NCBI GenBank assembly: GCA_040880545.1
Contig: JBBDIE010000158.1
Coordinates: forward strand, 15,935 to 79,934
Direction: 5' to 3'
Length of the DNA: 64,000 nt
From: M55B112 sp040880545
Lineage (GTDB): Bacteria; Bacteroidota; Bacteroidia; Bacteroidales; GCA-2748055
This document shows, piece after piece, positions 1 through 8,921 of the stretch. Each line of letters starts with the position of its first letter. The first letter of the stretch is position 1. A program made the translations under genes and the position numbers. The notes under the pieces are model-generated. The model saw only the letters and a list, made by a program, of their open reading frames with translations. It was not told where the DNA came from and made no database searches.

Positions 1-1500
1 CGTAAATCGGAATTCCACGATAGGCCCCTCGCTGAATTCGTAACTGAAACGTATGCTGTTCCGGATGTTGAATCCCGGCAAATCTGAATTATGGCGTGTT
101 TTAATGATTCCTGAAAAATCTGAATTAAGATAGATCCGTGCATATTTAAAGGGTGTGGTTACCAGTTCCACATTAATTCCTGATTCATTCTCCGGGTCGC
201 CTCCTGCACCGTAGGCGTTTGGGGTAAATCCTGCAAAGTCCGGTTGGTATCTTCTTATGGATATGCTGGCAGATAATGCTGGATTAATTGCTAAAGTTGT
301 ACCAATCAGCAATGCATATCTGGCATCGTTGCCCAGGGCTGCTTCACCAAAAACTTCATAATTGGTTCCGAATCCAACTCCATAGAGGGAGATTCCAGTT
401 CTTTGTGAATACACCGGATCCATGGCTCCGATGGAATCCAGACCTCTGTTTGACAGTCCCAGTTTTGAATAGGTGTACGAAATTCCCGTGTAAAGCCGTT
501 GAGCCGATCTGTTGATCGAAAAGCCTGTAGTGTGCTGGTTTGCCAGACCAAAACCATTTCTTTCGGTGGATGTTCTGTGTAATCCTGTTTTCCTTATCTG
601 TTCGAACAGATCCGTTTTCAACGCAAAGTTATGGAATGATAAATCCTCTGGCTTGAAGGACCAGAAAAGGTCGCAGGTCCATTTTTTCATTACTGCTTCC
701 GTATATATTCCCCTGTAGTAGTCATACTCCATGGACGATGAGAATGGTTTTGCATAAGAGCGTCTGTAGCCATCCAGGTTCACTCCTGTTCCGTTGCTGT
801 TGAATCCAAGGCCATGAACCAGGCCCATTCCACGGTGGATGCGGTAATTTCCCCAAATAACACTATTAATAATGCCTTGTGGTTTGTATGCAATGTAACC
901 CGTGAAATGTTCCGGTCTCTGTTTGTTCAGCCATATTTCTCCCCGGTCCTTTTCAAAGGCACCTCCTATTGTCCACTTCCGGCCCGTATCATATTTTAGT
1001 CTGCCACTCACTTTGAATGGAGAACCCGGGTAGCGGGAAGGGGTTGAATCCCGGGACTGAAATCCTTGTGCATAGGGAAACTGGTTGGATACATTGGACA
1101 GTAACATCCCCTTTCCCCTTTGATACTTATCCGGAATTTTGTCATTTGAAAATGTTACCAGCGGAACAATCTGCTTCAAAAACCCCACTGTAAATCCGGG
1201 AATGACAGCAAGTTCATAGATGGTATGGAAATGGCCGTACTTTTCCCTCTGTTTCAGTATTCCATAAACCTGGAAAGGTGTGAATAATCCGGTTGCATTC
1301 AGTTCACTTTCAGTGGCGAAATTCAGATTCAGGGGATACTTTGTAAGTTCTTCGATAACTTCATACAGATGTTCGGTATCGGATGTGTTCCCGTTTTCGA
1401 TGATCTCACTGGCAAGGTCCTCAAAAAGGGATAATTCCTGGCTGAAGCTGGTAATCCACGAAACAATTGGAATTAATATGAGCGCAATAAATTTTTTCAT
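1..1500 (-). CDS. Helix-hairpin-helix (ComEA-like) outer-membrane/secreted protein, 3' end outside window
   Basis: The frame is open from an ATG at 1500 to the window edge (500 codons, no stop), so the gene is partial. Residues 1-20 form a signal peptide ending near SFSQ. Residues about 57-105 hold a helix-hairpin-helix unit of the ComEA type (NLNFATESELNATG, then TIYELAVIPGFT). The rest is rich in alternating aromatic residues with many Gly and Tyr, as in a beta-barrel. Bacteroidota carry a family of long proteins with N-terminal HhH repeats and a barrel-like C-terminus; their function is not established. The start codon overlaps the upstream gene's stop as ATGA, so the two are probably translationally coupled. 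The HhH match is fairly sure; DNA binding or a role in DNA uptake is not shown. Confidence 0.75.
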   Translation of the reverse strand, partial: MKKFIALILIPIVSWITSFSQELSLFEDLASEIIENGNTSDTEHLYEVIEELTKYPLNLNFATESELNATGLFTPFQVYGILKQREKYGHFHTIYELAVIPGFTVGFLKQIVPLVTFSNDKIPDKYQRGKGMLLSNVSNQFPYAQGFQSRDSTPSRYPGSPFKVSGRLKYDTGRKWTIGGAFEKDRGEIWLNKQRPEHFTGYIAYKPQGIINSVIWGNYRIHRGMGLVHGLGFNSNGTGVNLDGYRRSYAKPFSSSMEYDYYRGIYTEAVMKKWTCDLFWSFKPEDLSFHNFALKTDLFEQIRKTGLHRTSTERNGFGLANQHTTGFSINRSAQRLYTGISYTYSKLGLSNRGLDSIGAMDPVYSQRTGISLYGVGFGTNYEVFGEAALGNDARYALLIGTTLAINPALSASISIRRYQPDFAGFTPNAYGAGGDPENESGINVELVTTPFKYARIYLNSDFSGIIKTRHNSDLPGFNIRNSIRFSYEFSEGPIVEFRFT

Positions 1501-2339
1501 CGTGGGTGGTATGAGAGTGTTATGGCAGGTGTTATTCCTGGTATGGACGATAAGGTGAGGGCAAAATCTACAACCATATTCCCAAAATGATGTCCTGAAC
1601 CGAATGACAGGGTATGTGGGTTATTATGGTATCCTCCCCGCAGGAAGGTTGAGGGATCAGCCACGTAGATGATACCGGTTTTGAATTGTAGTTGATCAGG
1701 GGCGAAGTAAGTAATTTCAGTAAGCAGGATCGTGTTGGAATATACCTTGTGGGAAATCCCGGTGGAGATATAAGAGGGTAACAAGGGGCCAAAGGAAGAA
1801 TAATTACCGAATGATACGGGATTTTTCAGGTGGACCGCCAGGGCAGTGGCGGCTGATAGTTTGTATTGAAGCCCTGCCCCGGGTCCGACTGCCCATAAGT
1901 AGTTCCATTTATCCTGTGTAAACGTGTTGTAATAACTGAAACTCACACCGGCAGATAATTTATCGGAAAAGTTCATTCCAAATACCAGGTCAGACTGGAA
2001 AATCCTGTAACCGGTGATCCCGTAATTTGAGATTTTTACCAGAAACGCACCGGGTGATGCTTGCAGAATTCCCTCCAGGGAGGTTACCCCAATTTCCTTT
2101 AACAAAAAAGGACGGATATGCCCGGCAGCGAAATAATTGGATTCCTTGTTTCCAAGGGAAGCTGGATTTTGAGCATGTTGCCCGTCTGATCCGGATATGG
2201 AACTCACATTTCCAAGGGCCATGCTTCGCGCGTCGGGAAAGTAACCTTGTCCCGTTGTATTGCAAAAAATGGACAAAAAAAAGACCGGAATCATTATTCC
2301 CGGTCTCCCTTTTGCCCACCTTGATCGTGGGTATTTCAT
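1497..2339 (-). CDS. Outer-membrane beta-barrel protein of the PorV/FadL-like type
   Basis: 280 residues. A hydrophobic signal region lies at about 14-30 (IMIPVFFLSIFCNTTGQG). The mature start reads GYFPDARSMALGNVSS, followed by QNPASL, the pattern seen at the N-terminus of PorV/PorQ and related Bacteroidota barrels. The remainder alternates polar and hydrophobic residues and has many Gly and aromatic residues, consistent with a barrel of 12-14 strands. It is the first gene of a two-gene unit, and its TGA overlaps the ATG of the HhH gene. PorV itself is longer (about 380 residues), so this is a smaller relative. Transport or secretion function is unknown. Confidence 0.6.
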   Translation of the reverse strand: MKYPRSRWAKGRPGIMIPVFFLSIFCNTTGQGYFPDARSMALGNVSSISGSDGQHAQNPASLGNKESNYFAAGHIRPFLLKEIGVTSLEGILQASPGAFLVKISNYGITGYRIFQSDLVFGMNFSDKLSAGVSFSYYNTFTQDKWNYLWAVGPGAGLQYKLSAATALAVHLKNPVSFGNYSSFGPLLPSYISTGISHKVYSNTILLTEITYFAPDQLQFKTGIIYVADPSTFLRGGYHNNPHTLSFGSGHHFGNMVVDFALTLSSIPGITPAITLSYHPR

Positions 2340-2424
2340 GATAATCTTCTATAATTTATTCAAAAAATAATCAATTTAAAAATTATAAAAAGTCATATCT
2401 GCTAATTAATGGTACCTGTAATGA

Positions 2425-2937
2425 TCAGTTTGTTTTAAATTTATACTTTACAGACTTCAGATCTTCGTTGGCTTGTACTATTTTCGATTCAAGCCCGGTT
2501 TTGAAAGCTTTAACCTTTTCCAATACGGACTCGTCACCTGTTGCCAGGATTTGTGCCGCCAGAATTCCGGCATTTCTTGCTCCGTCAATCCCGACTGTGG
2601 CCACCGGTATTCCCGGAGGCATTTGAACGATAGAGAGCAATGAATCCCATCCATCAAGTGAGATGGATGCTTTAATGGGTACCCCTATAACAGGCAGCGG
2701 GGTGAGCGCTGCGACAACACCAGGCAGGTGTGCGGCTCCTCCTGCTCCTGCAATGATCACACGTATTCCACGATTGTATGCTCCTCTGGCAAAGTCCATG
2801 GCCTGCTGCGGTGTGCGGTGCGCCGATAAGGCATTTATTTCAAATGGTATTTCAAATTCGTCAAGGATCTTTGCCGCCTGTTCCATAATGGGAAGGTCGG
2901 ATGTGGATCCCATGATAATGCTTACTCTTGGATTCAT
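2425..2937 (-). CDS. purE: N5-carboxyaminoimidazole ribonucleotide mutase (PurE class I)
   Basis: Converts N5-CAIR to CAIR in de novo purine synthesis, in the cytoplasm. The 170-residue length fits class I PurE. The N-terminus has the signature MGSTSDLPIMEQAA (residues 10-23), then SAHRTP, whose His is part of the active site. The central AGAGGAAHLPGVVAALT and PVIGVP complete the nucleotide-binding loops. No purK follows in this window. It is divergent from hpt across a 426-base gap, so the two purine genes face away from each other. Family assignment is firm. Confidence 0.97.
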   Translation of the reverse strand: MNPRVSIIMGSTSDLPIMEQAAKILDEFEIPFEINALSAHRTPQQAMDFARGAYNRGIRVIIAGAGGAAHLPGVVAALTPLPVIGVPIKASISLDGWDSLLSIVQMPPGIPVATVGIDGARNAGILAAQILATGDESVLEKVKAFKTGLESKIVQANEDLKSVKYKFKTN

Positions 2938-3363
2938 ATTTTATTCTGATTAATGATTATTTTCCTGCCCCTTTTTTCATTGCATTGTATATCCGGTGTA
3001 ATCAACGGGTCAAAAATTAATTCACACAGCATTGCAACGATTTGCAAAATTAAAGGTTTCAAATAGATATTACCGGATTTTTATTAGTTAATGTGTTCAA
3101 AATGGTAAATATCGGTTTTTCGGGCGATAAAATTTCTTATTTTTTGCATAAAAACGGAACAGCTAATTAATCCATGATTGTAGTTGCCTGTAAAAGATCA
3201 TGTTCTGTTAAACATGTAAAAATGTTAAAAGTCAGAGTAATCAGGTGATAAAAGGAGATTGGCCCACAATCGATCTGGTTACATTCGTCAGGAGGGTGCA
3301 TGGAGTAATGGCCCTCACTTCCTGCTTAAATAAAATTCCTATCTTCGCAAAAATCAATTTTTC
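2938..3363. other. Long divergent intergenic region between purE and hpt
   Basis: AT-rich, with no coding frame I can support. A possible weak hairpin (GAGGG at 3282-3286 with CCCTC at 3304-3308 and a long loop) lies about 55 bases before the hpt start, and a near-consensus -7 box lies at 3340-3347. I could not recognise a purine riboswitch core here. Confidence 0.4.
3340..3347 (+). promoter_or_regulatory. Possible -7 box for hpt
   Basis: TATCTTCG, one mismatch from the Bacteroidota TAnnTTTG -7 consensus, 16 bases before the ATG at 3364. No clear -33 element is visible. Confidence 0.25.
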
Positions 3364-3909
3364 ATGACTAAAAAAAGGATAAAGGTCCTGGATCTGAATT
3401 TTGAAACATCCATTACCAGGGATACTATTCAGGCCGAAGTATCTCGTATCGCAGAAGATATGAATCGAGACCTGGCTGACAAAAATCCTATTTTTCTGGG
3501 TATTCTGAATGGAGCATTTATGTTCGCAAGTGACCTGTTCAAACTGATAACCATTCCCTGTCAGATTAGTTTTCTGAAACTTGCCTCTTACGAGGGAACC
3601 AGGACCTCAGGGGCAGTCAAACAACTGATCGGTATTAATCAGGACCTGAAGGATCGAACGGTAGTTATTCTGGAAGATATAGTCGATACGGGCATAACGC
3701 TCGACACCATTGTCAGACAGCTTAACGGGTATGAGCCGAAGGAGATCCTGGTGGCAACCATGTTATATAAACCTGAAGCAATACAGAAGGATATCAAACT
3801 TGATTATGTGGGAATAGAGATCCCCAACGAATTTGTTTTAGGCTATGGGCTGGATTACAATGGATATGCCAGAAATCTTCCTGAAATCTATACTTTGGTG
3901 AAAGATTGA
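3364..3909 (+). CDS. hpt: Hypoxanthine phosphoribosyltransferase
   Basis: Purine salvage: transfers the phosphoribosyl group of PRPP to hypoxanthine or guanine. 181 residues, the usual length. The PRPP-binding loop is ILEDIVDTGITLD (about residues 102-114). The N-terminal loop contains LGILNGAFMFASDL, and the region KLASYEGTRTSGAVK is the flexible catalytic loop typical of HPRTs. It lies 56 bases before adk on the same strand. The C-terminal region VGIEIPNEFVLGYGLDYNGYARNLP matches the hood-domain end of bacterial Hpt in two blocks (IPNEFVLGYGLDY and RNLP). Assignment is firm. Confidence 0.96.
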   Translation: MTKKRIKVLDLNFETSITRDTIQAEVSRIAEDMNRDLADKNPIFLGILNGAFMFASDLFKLITIPCQISFLKLASYEGTRTSGAVKQLIGINQDLKDRTVVILEDIVDTGITLDTIVRQLNGYEPKEILVATMLYKPEAIQKDIKLDYVGIEIPNEFVLGYGLDYNGYARNLPEIYTLVKD

Positions 3910-3921
3910 ACGTAAGTTTAT

Positions 3922-3929
3922 TACTTTTG
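3922..3929 (+). promoter_or_regulatory. Candidate -7 box for adk
   Basis: TACTTTTG, a full match to TAnnTTTG, in the hpt-adk gap 36 bases before the adk start. A TTTG lies at 3894-3897, but its 24-base spacing is longer than usual for a -33 element. Confidence 0.35.
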
Positions 3930-3965
3930 CATGGCTAATTTGTCACAATTCAAACCAACAATAAC

Positions 3966-4556
3966 ATGTTAAATATTGTAATATTCGGACCTCCGGGTTC
4001 AGGTAAAGGAACCCAGGCTGAAAAGCTGATTGAAAAGTATAAACTGATTCATATCTCCACGGGTGATCTGCTTCGAAATGAGGTTGCACAGAAGACCAGT
4101 CTCGGTATTGAGGCACAGAAAATCATGGATGCCGGAAACCTGGTTCCCGATCAGATCGTTATCGGCATGATTCAGAAAAAACTGGAGGAGCATAAGGAAG
4201 GTCCGGGTTTTATATTTGATGGATTTCCCCGAACAGTAGAACAGGCCAGAGAGTTGAGGAAAGCGCTTACTGATTACGATGAAAGGGTCACCCTGGTGAT
4301 CTCACTACAGGTTCCACGCGAGGAACTCGTGGAACGGTTGCTAAAGCGGGGCAAGGAGAGCGGAAGATCGGATGACAATGAAGAGACGATCAATACCAGG
4401 ATTGATGTTTACCACAATCAAACTGTACCTGTAACCTATTATTATGAGAAAATGCATAAACATATTCCGGTGGACGGAATTGGTACTGTTAACCAGATAT
4501 TCAAAAGGATTGTAAAAGAAGTGGAAGGATTTAAAAAATACCACCAGTCTGAATAA
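3966..4556 (+). CDS. adk: Adenylate kinase
   Basis: Interconverts ATP + AMP and 2 ADP in the cytoplasm. The P-loop is GPPGSGKGT at residues 8-16, followed by the AMP-binding STGDLLR and the GFPRT motif (about residues 87-91). The LID region is short (LLKRGKESGRSDDNEET) and has no zinc-binding cysteines, so this is the short form found in Bacteroidota. 196 residues, slightly above the short-form norm because of a lysine-rich C-terminus. In many Bacteroidota hpt, adk and obg sit together as here. Confidence 0.97.
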   Translation: MLNIVIFGPPGSGKGTQAEKLIEKYKLIHISTGDLLRNEVAQKTSLGIEAQKIMDAGNLVPDQIVIGMIQKKLEEHKEGPGFIFDGFPRTVEQARELRKALTDYDERVTLVISLQVPREELVERLLKRGKESGRSDDNEETINTRIDVYHNQTVPVTYYYEKMHKHIPVDGIGTVNQIFKRIVKEVEGFKKYHQSE

Positions 4557-4925
4557 GGATCACAGATACCAGCGAAATTTGAATTTTTGCATTGTTATTA
4601 TTGTGTGAGCCCTTGTTTGACCTCATAATAAAGGAAGTTTACATATTTTTCCAGTAAAATATTTCGCAAGAGCTTTATCCTAACCCCAACAGCAGGGTTG
4701 AATAATACGCAAACGACGCTTCCTCAATTTTGCGATTGGTTGTTCTCTGATAACCCGGTGGTTAAAAAAGACCGTTGAATATGAATTCCTGCAAACGCTC
4801 TTGTTGTGAACCTGGTCGTATCCTTTTGAGGAAATCATCATGATTTGAGATGGGATGTGCCTTTTAGTTGAAAGAGGTCATGAATTATATAGTAATACAT
4901 CCATGGAAGTTCGTATTTTTGCACT
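4557..4925. other. 369-base gap between adk and obg with no recognisable gene
   Basis: Stops occur in all frames and I see no strong hairpin terminator. The only candidate signal is a TATTTTTG -7 box at its right end. The gap is long for two genes that are usually close neighbours. Nothing else could be recognised. Confidence 0.4.
4914..4921 (+). promoter_or_regulatory. Candidate -7 box immediately before obg
   Basis: TATTTTTG, a full match to TAnnTTTG, ends only 4 bases before the ATG at 4926. If used, the mRNA would be leaderless or nearly so. No -33 element is evident. Confidence 0.35.
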
Positions 4926-5939
4926 ATGAGTAATTCCAATTTTGTCGATTATGTAAAAATCTTTTGCCGGTCAGGTAAGGGAGGTCCCGGTTCCGCCCAT
5001 TTACACCGTGATAAGATGACCCGGAAAGGCGGGCCAGATGGTGGAGATGGCGGCAGGGGAGGTCATGTGGTCGTCAGGGGGAATGAACAGTACTGGACAC
5101 TGCTTCACCTGAAATATCAACGGCATATTTTCGCCACTGACGGGGTAGGTGGTGGCTCATCTCTGAAAACCGGCGCAGATGGTAAGGATGTGATCATTGA
5201 GGTTCCCCTGGGTACAGTAGCCAAAAATGCAGAAACCGGTGAGCAGATATTCGAGATCACCATCCAAAATGAGAAACAAATACTCATGCCCGGGGGAAGG
5301 GGAGGTTTAGGGAACGACCATTTCAAATCATCTACTTTCCAGACACCCCGTTTTGCCCAGCCGGGAGAACCGGGGCAGGAAGACTGGATTATCCTTGAAC
5401 TGAAACTTCTGGCGGATGTGGGACTGGTCGGTTTTCCCAACGCAGGAAAGTCAACATTATTATCGGTAGTATCTGCTGCAAAACCGAAAATTGCTGATTA
5501 TCCTTTTACTACGCTGGTCCCTAACCTTGGGATCGTTAAATACCGCGATCACAGATCATTTGTAATGGCTGATATCCCCGGAATCATTGAAGGTGCAAGT
5601 GAAGGGAAAGGTCTTGGACACAGGTTTCTCAGGCACATTGAGCGTAATTCAATGTTGCTTTTCCTGGTACCTGCCGACAGTAAAGATATTTTGAAGGAGT
5701 ACGAAGTACTGGTCAATGAGTTGAAGGCATATAATCCAGAATTACTGGACAAACAACGGCTTCTGGCCATCTCGAAGTCTGATATGCTCGATGAGGAACT
5801 GATCCGGGAGATCAAGCCTGACCTGCCTGATATTCCTTATGTCTTTATTTCCTCCATTACCAATCAAGGGTTGGTGGAGTTGAATGACCGTATATGGAAA
5901 TTGTTGAACCAAAATACCGACGAGCCGGGAAGCTATTGA
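4926..5939 (+). CDS. obg: Obg/CgtA GTPase
   Basis: Essential GTPase acting in 50S ribosome assembly and stress signalling. 337 residues. The glycine-rich Obg fold occupies about residues 1-160 (KGGPDGGDGGRGGHVVVRG, PGGRGGLGNDHF). The G domain follows: G1 GFPNAGKST at about 168-176, switch region DYPFTTLVPNLG, G3 DIPGIIEGASEGKGLG, and an SKSD G4. There is no C-terminal OCT domain, so this is the short form. It follows adk after a gap and may have its own promoter. Confidence 0.97.
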   Translation: MSNSNFVDYVKIFCRSGKGGPGSAHLHRDKMTRKGGPDGGDGGRGGHVVVRGNEQYWTLLHLKYQRHIFATDGVGGGSSLKTGADGKDVIIEVPLGTVAKNAETGEQIFEITIQNEKQILMPGGRGGLGNDHFKSSTFQTPRFAQPGEPGQEDWIILELKLLADVGLVGFPNAGKSTLLSVVSAAKPKIADYPFTTLVPNLGIVKYRDHRSFVMADIPGIIEGASEGKGLGHRFLRHIERNSMLLFLVPADSKDILKEYEVLVNELKAYNPELLDKQRLLAISKSDMLDEELIREIKPDLPDIPYVFISSITNQGLVELNDRIWKLLNQNTDEPGSY

Positions 5940-6052
5940 TCAGTGGCTGGGTTTTTCGATTACTTCGTTTGAATAATTTAAGTTATTTTGACAGTTGTCT
6001 TTTGAATTGTAATAAATTATCTTATTTAAGTTACAATTTAAATAAAAAAATA

Positions 6053-6060
6053 TAAGTTTG
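6053..6060 (+). promoter_or_regulatory. Candidate -7 box for the DUF4914 gene
   Basis: TAAGTTTG matches TAnnTTTG. It would give a 5' leader of roughly 127 bases before the ATG at 6195. The surrounding sequence is very AT-rich, so a chance match is possible. Confidence 0.28.
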
Positions 6061-6194
6061 TGCTCTTTTTGGTAAGATGATATTTCCTGCGAAAGCGAAT
6101 GCCTTGGACCATCTACGTTTTTTTAAACTGGCAGGGATTCTGAAATTTATCAGGAGATATACCAGGCAAACAATTATGTAAACAGTTAGACAGT

Positions 6195-8150
6195 ATGAAG
6201 GAACTATTTTCAACACTGGAGGATAAGAATATTGATATACCGGAATCGGTACTGGATTTGCTAAAATCCTGCAAGGGTTTTTCAGTGTTTAACACATCAG
6301 AGGAACTGGCCATAGCTTCAACCAATGGAAAAGAGAAGGTCAAATTTGAGGTTTCGTACGATATTCCCGGGAAGGGTAAATTTATTGAGGCGCATCTGCA
6401 ACGAGTGAAAAATGGTATTTCGGTTAACTACACGGAACCTTACATGAGACGAAGGGATCCGGGAACCATGTCCATTGCGGATGAGCTGCCAACCGATAAG
6501 AGGCTGTTCAGTGAAAAATATGGTTATCCGTTTACCACCTTGCAGGAGGAGACCTTTGCCTGGCTCAGGGAGCAGGAACTGGCTGTTTTCTTTTATTTTG
6601 CGGGCCGGATGGGAATTGGTTCTCTGGGTATTGCCATTGTTCCGGCAAATGCTGCTTTTTTTGCGCTTGGTTTATCGATGCTCCAGGAAATTATTTCCCT
6701 GGAGAGCCTTAAGGATGAGTCTCAAATTCAGTCTGTCATTTATGTAGCCCCTGTATTCAGGCACACCCATTTCAATGGAAAACAGGTTGTGGTACACAAC
6801 AGGACCGCGAAGGTTCATGAGGTATATGCCTATAACCTGTATCCCGGTCCGAGTGCAAAGAAAGGCCTGTACAGTGTAATTCTCGACCAGGGTGAACGGG
6901 AAGGATGGATTACGGCACATTGTTCTGCTGTGCAGTCCATAAGCCCTTATGATAACATCACCACATTTATGCATGAAGGAGCGAGCGGAGGTGGGAAAAG
7001 CGAGCTTCATCAGCACATTATCAGGGAACCTGATGGACGGGTGAGGTTGGGTATGAATAGAGTTACCTCTGAGGAAAGGTTTATTACGATTCCCAGATTC
7101 TGTTCTTTCAACCCGGTGGCTGATGATATGGCATTCTGTCATCCATCACTTCAGCGGAATGATGGTAAATTAAGAATCCTTGATGCTGAGAATGCCTGGT
7201 TCATCAGGGTTGACAGTGTTAAGCAGTATGGCGACGATCCATTTCTTGAAAAGATTACCATCAATCCGGGAAGGCCATTATTGTTCCTGAATATTAACAC
7301 CAGTCCTGAATCCACTGCACTTATCTGGGAACATGTGGAAGACGAACCGGGAAAACGATGTCCGAACCCCAGGGTAGTGCTTCCCAGGAACTGTGTGCCC
7401 AATGTGGTTGACAAACCTGTTTCCGTTGATATTCGAAGCTTTGGTATCCGTACACCACCCTGCTCAAGGGAAAATCCATCGTACGGTATACTCGGATTGT
7501 TCCATGTCCTTCCTCCTGCGCTGGCCTGGTTATGGAGACTTGTATCTCCCCGCGGATATAATAATCCAAGTATTGTAAGTACCGGGAACATGGAGAGTGA
7601 AGGGGTTGGCTCTTACTGGCCCTTTGCGACAGGAATAAGGATTAAGCATGCAAATCTCATGCTGAAGCAGATTATCGAAACACCCCGAACTACTTTCGCA
7701 CTTGTTCCAAACCAGAATATTGGTGTTTGGGAGGTAGGCTTCAAGCCTCAGTTGCTGATGCGGGAGTATCTTACACGGAGAGGGATGGCAAAGCTTAAGT
7801 CGGACCAGTATGAACCTGCACGCTGTCCTTTGCTGGGTTATGAGTTGAATTACCTGACCATAGAAGGATCCAAGATCCCCTCCCGATTCCTGAAGGTTTA
7901 CAACCAGTCTGAAGTGGGAATTGAAGGATATGACGCAGGTGCAGAGATACTTCAGAAATTTTTCAAGGAAGAGCTGCAGAAGTACTTGAAAGATGACCTG
8001 TTACATACCGGTAAGCGAATTATTGATGCTTGTCTTTCCAACGCTTCCATTGAGGAATATAACGAGATTGTACCCATGAGTTACCGCTATTCATTCAATA
8101 ACATGGCGGATTATGAACAGGACAACGATATATATGGAGAGAAGGATTAA
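6195..8150 (+). CDS. DUF4914 family protein with a P-loop (possible PEPCK-like kinase fold)
   Basis: 651 residues, the typical length of the uncharacterised DUF4914 family found in Bacteroidota and Clostridia. A nucleotide-binding loop is visible at residues 262-269 (GASGGGKS), followed by ELHQHI. This resembles the kinase-1 loop of ATP-dependent PEP carboxykinase and HPr kinase-like proteins. A segment about residues 355-420 is rich in conserved-looking prolines and arginines (NPGRPLLFLNINTSPEST, PNPRVVLPRNCVPNVVDKP). No signal peptide is seen, so it is probably cytoplasmic. It stands alone between obg and a PAP2 gene, so context gives no substrate. The family recognition is from memory of its sequence style; the PEPCK-like fold is inference. 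Confidence 0.72.
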   Translation: MKELFSTLEDKNIDIPESVLDLLKSCKGFSVFNTSEELAIASTNGKEKVKFEVSYDIPGKGKFIEAHLQRVKNGISVNYTEPYMRRRDPGTMSIADELPTDKRLFSEKYGYPFTTLQEETFAWLREQELAVFFYFAGRMGIGSLGIAIVPANAAFFALGLSMLQEIISLESLKDESQIQSVIYVAPVFRHTHFNGKQVVVHNRTAKVHEVYAYNLYPGPSAKKGLYSVILDQGEREGWITAHCSAVQSISPYDNITTFMHEGASGGGKSELHQHIIREPDGRVRLGMNRVTSEERFITIPRFCSFNPVADDMAFCHPSLQRNDGKLRILDAENAWFIRVDSVKQYGDDPFLEKITINPGRPLLFLNINTSPESTALIWEHVEDEPGKRCPNPRVVLPRNCVPNVVDKPVSVDIRSFGIRTPPCSRENPSYGILGLFHVLPPALAWLWRLVSPRGYNNPSIVSTGNMESEGVGSYWPFATGIRIKHANLMLKQIIETPRTTFALVPNQNIGVWEVGFKPQLLMREYLTRRGMAKLKSDQYEPARCPLLGYELNYLTIEGSKIPSRFLKVYNQSEVGIEGYDAGAEILQKFFKEELQKYLKDDLLHTGKRIIDACLSNASIEEYNEIVPMSYRYSFNNMADYEQDNDIYGEKD

Positions 8151-8323
8151 AATCAACAGTTTGTGTCGCTTTTTTCTTTGAATTCGGTACCGGGGGACGA
8201 TTGAGAAGCGGTTTTGTTTCACTGCATTTTAAGTGGCGGCAGAACCATTTATGCGCATTGGCATATTTTAATTCCGTTAATAATTTCTGATTTCAAATTC
8301 AATCCATTAGATTTGGAGAAGGT

Positions 8324-8917
8324 ATGTTGGAAACACTGAACCATATCGACACCAGGCTTTTCCTGTTTCTCAACGGCCTTCATAGCGAGACTTTTGACGG
8401 GATCATGGTTTGGGTAAGCGGAAAAACCACCTGGTGGCCATTTTATCTCTTATTGTTGGGATACCTTGTGTGGTCAAGAAGAATGCAGTTTGTTCCGCTG
8501 TTGATATTTATTGCACTGTGTATCACGCTCACCGACCAATCTTCCGTACAACTTTTTAAAGAAGTTTTTGAACGGTTAAGGCCATGCAAGGAACCGGCGC
8601 TGCAGGGTCTTGTGCATCTGGTGGATGGAAAGTGTGGAGGGCTGTATGGTTTTGTTTCCTCCCATGCTGCCAATACATTTGGGATTGCCATGTTTTTACT
8701 GATGGTTGTAAGAAAAAAATGGTTTATTATCACCATGCTGGTGTGGGGTACATTAGTGGGTTACAGCAGAATTTACCTTGGTGTTCATTATCCGGGCGAT
8801 GTGGTCGTAGGTGCATTGCTGGGTATATTATGCGGTTATATGATATATTTGCTGTTTAAGTGGCTGGTGCCAAAACTTCCCCAGGCATGGGGTATGCATA
8901 CACCTGAGATTCGTTAG
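8324..8917 (+). CDS. PAP2-family membrane phosphatase
   Basis: Membrane phosphatase of the phosphatidate / undecaprenyl-pyrophosphate phosphatase superfamily. The three active-site motifs are visible: KEVFERLRP (motif 1, K-x6-RP), FVSSHAANT (motif 2, with SSHA in place of PSGH) and SRIYLGVHYPGD (motif 3, SR-x5-H-x3-D). Four to five hydrophobic segments surround them. 197 residues is normal. It ends 4 bases before the lplA start, so the two are probably co-transcribed. The substrate (lipid phosphate or undecaprenyl pyrophosphate) cannot be decided from sequence. Confidence 0.9.
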   Translation: MLETLNHIDTRLFLFLNGLHSETFDGIMVWVSGKTTWWPFYLLLLGYLVWSRRMQFVPLLIFIALCITLTDQSSVQLFKEVFERLRPCKEPALQGLVHLVDGKCGGLYGFVSSHAANTFGIAMFLLMVVRKKWFIITMLVWGTLVGYSRIYLGVHYPGDVVVGALLGILCGYMIYLLFKWLVPKLPQAWGMHTPEIR

Positions 8918-8921
8918 AACA

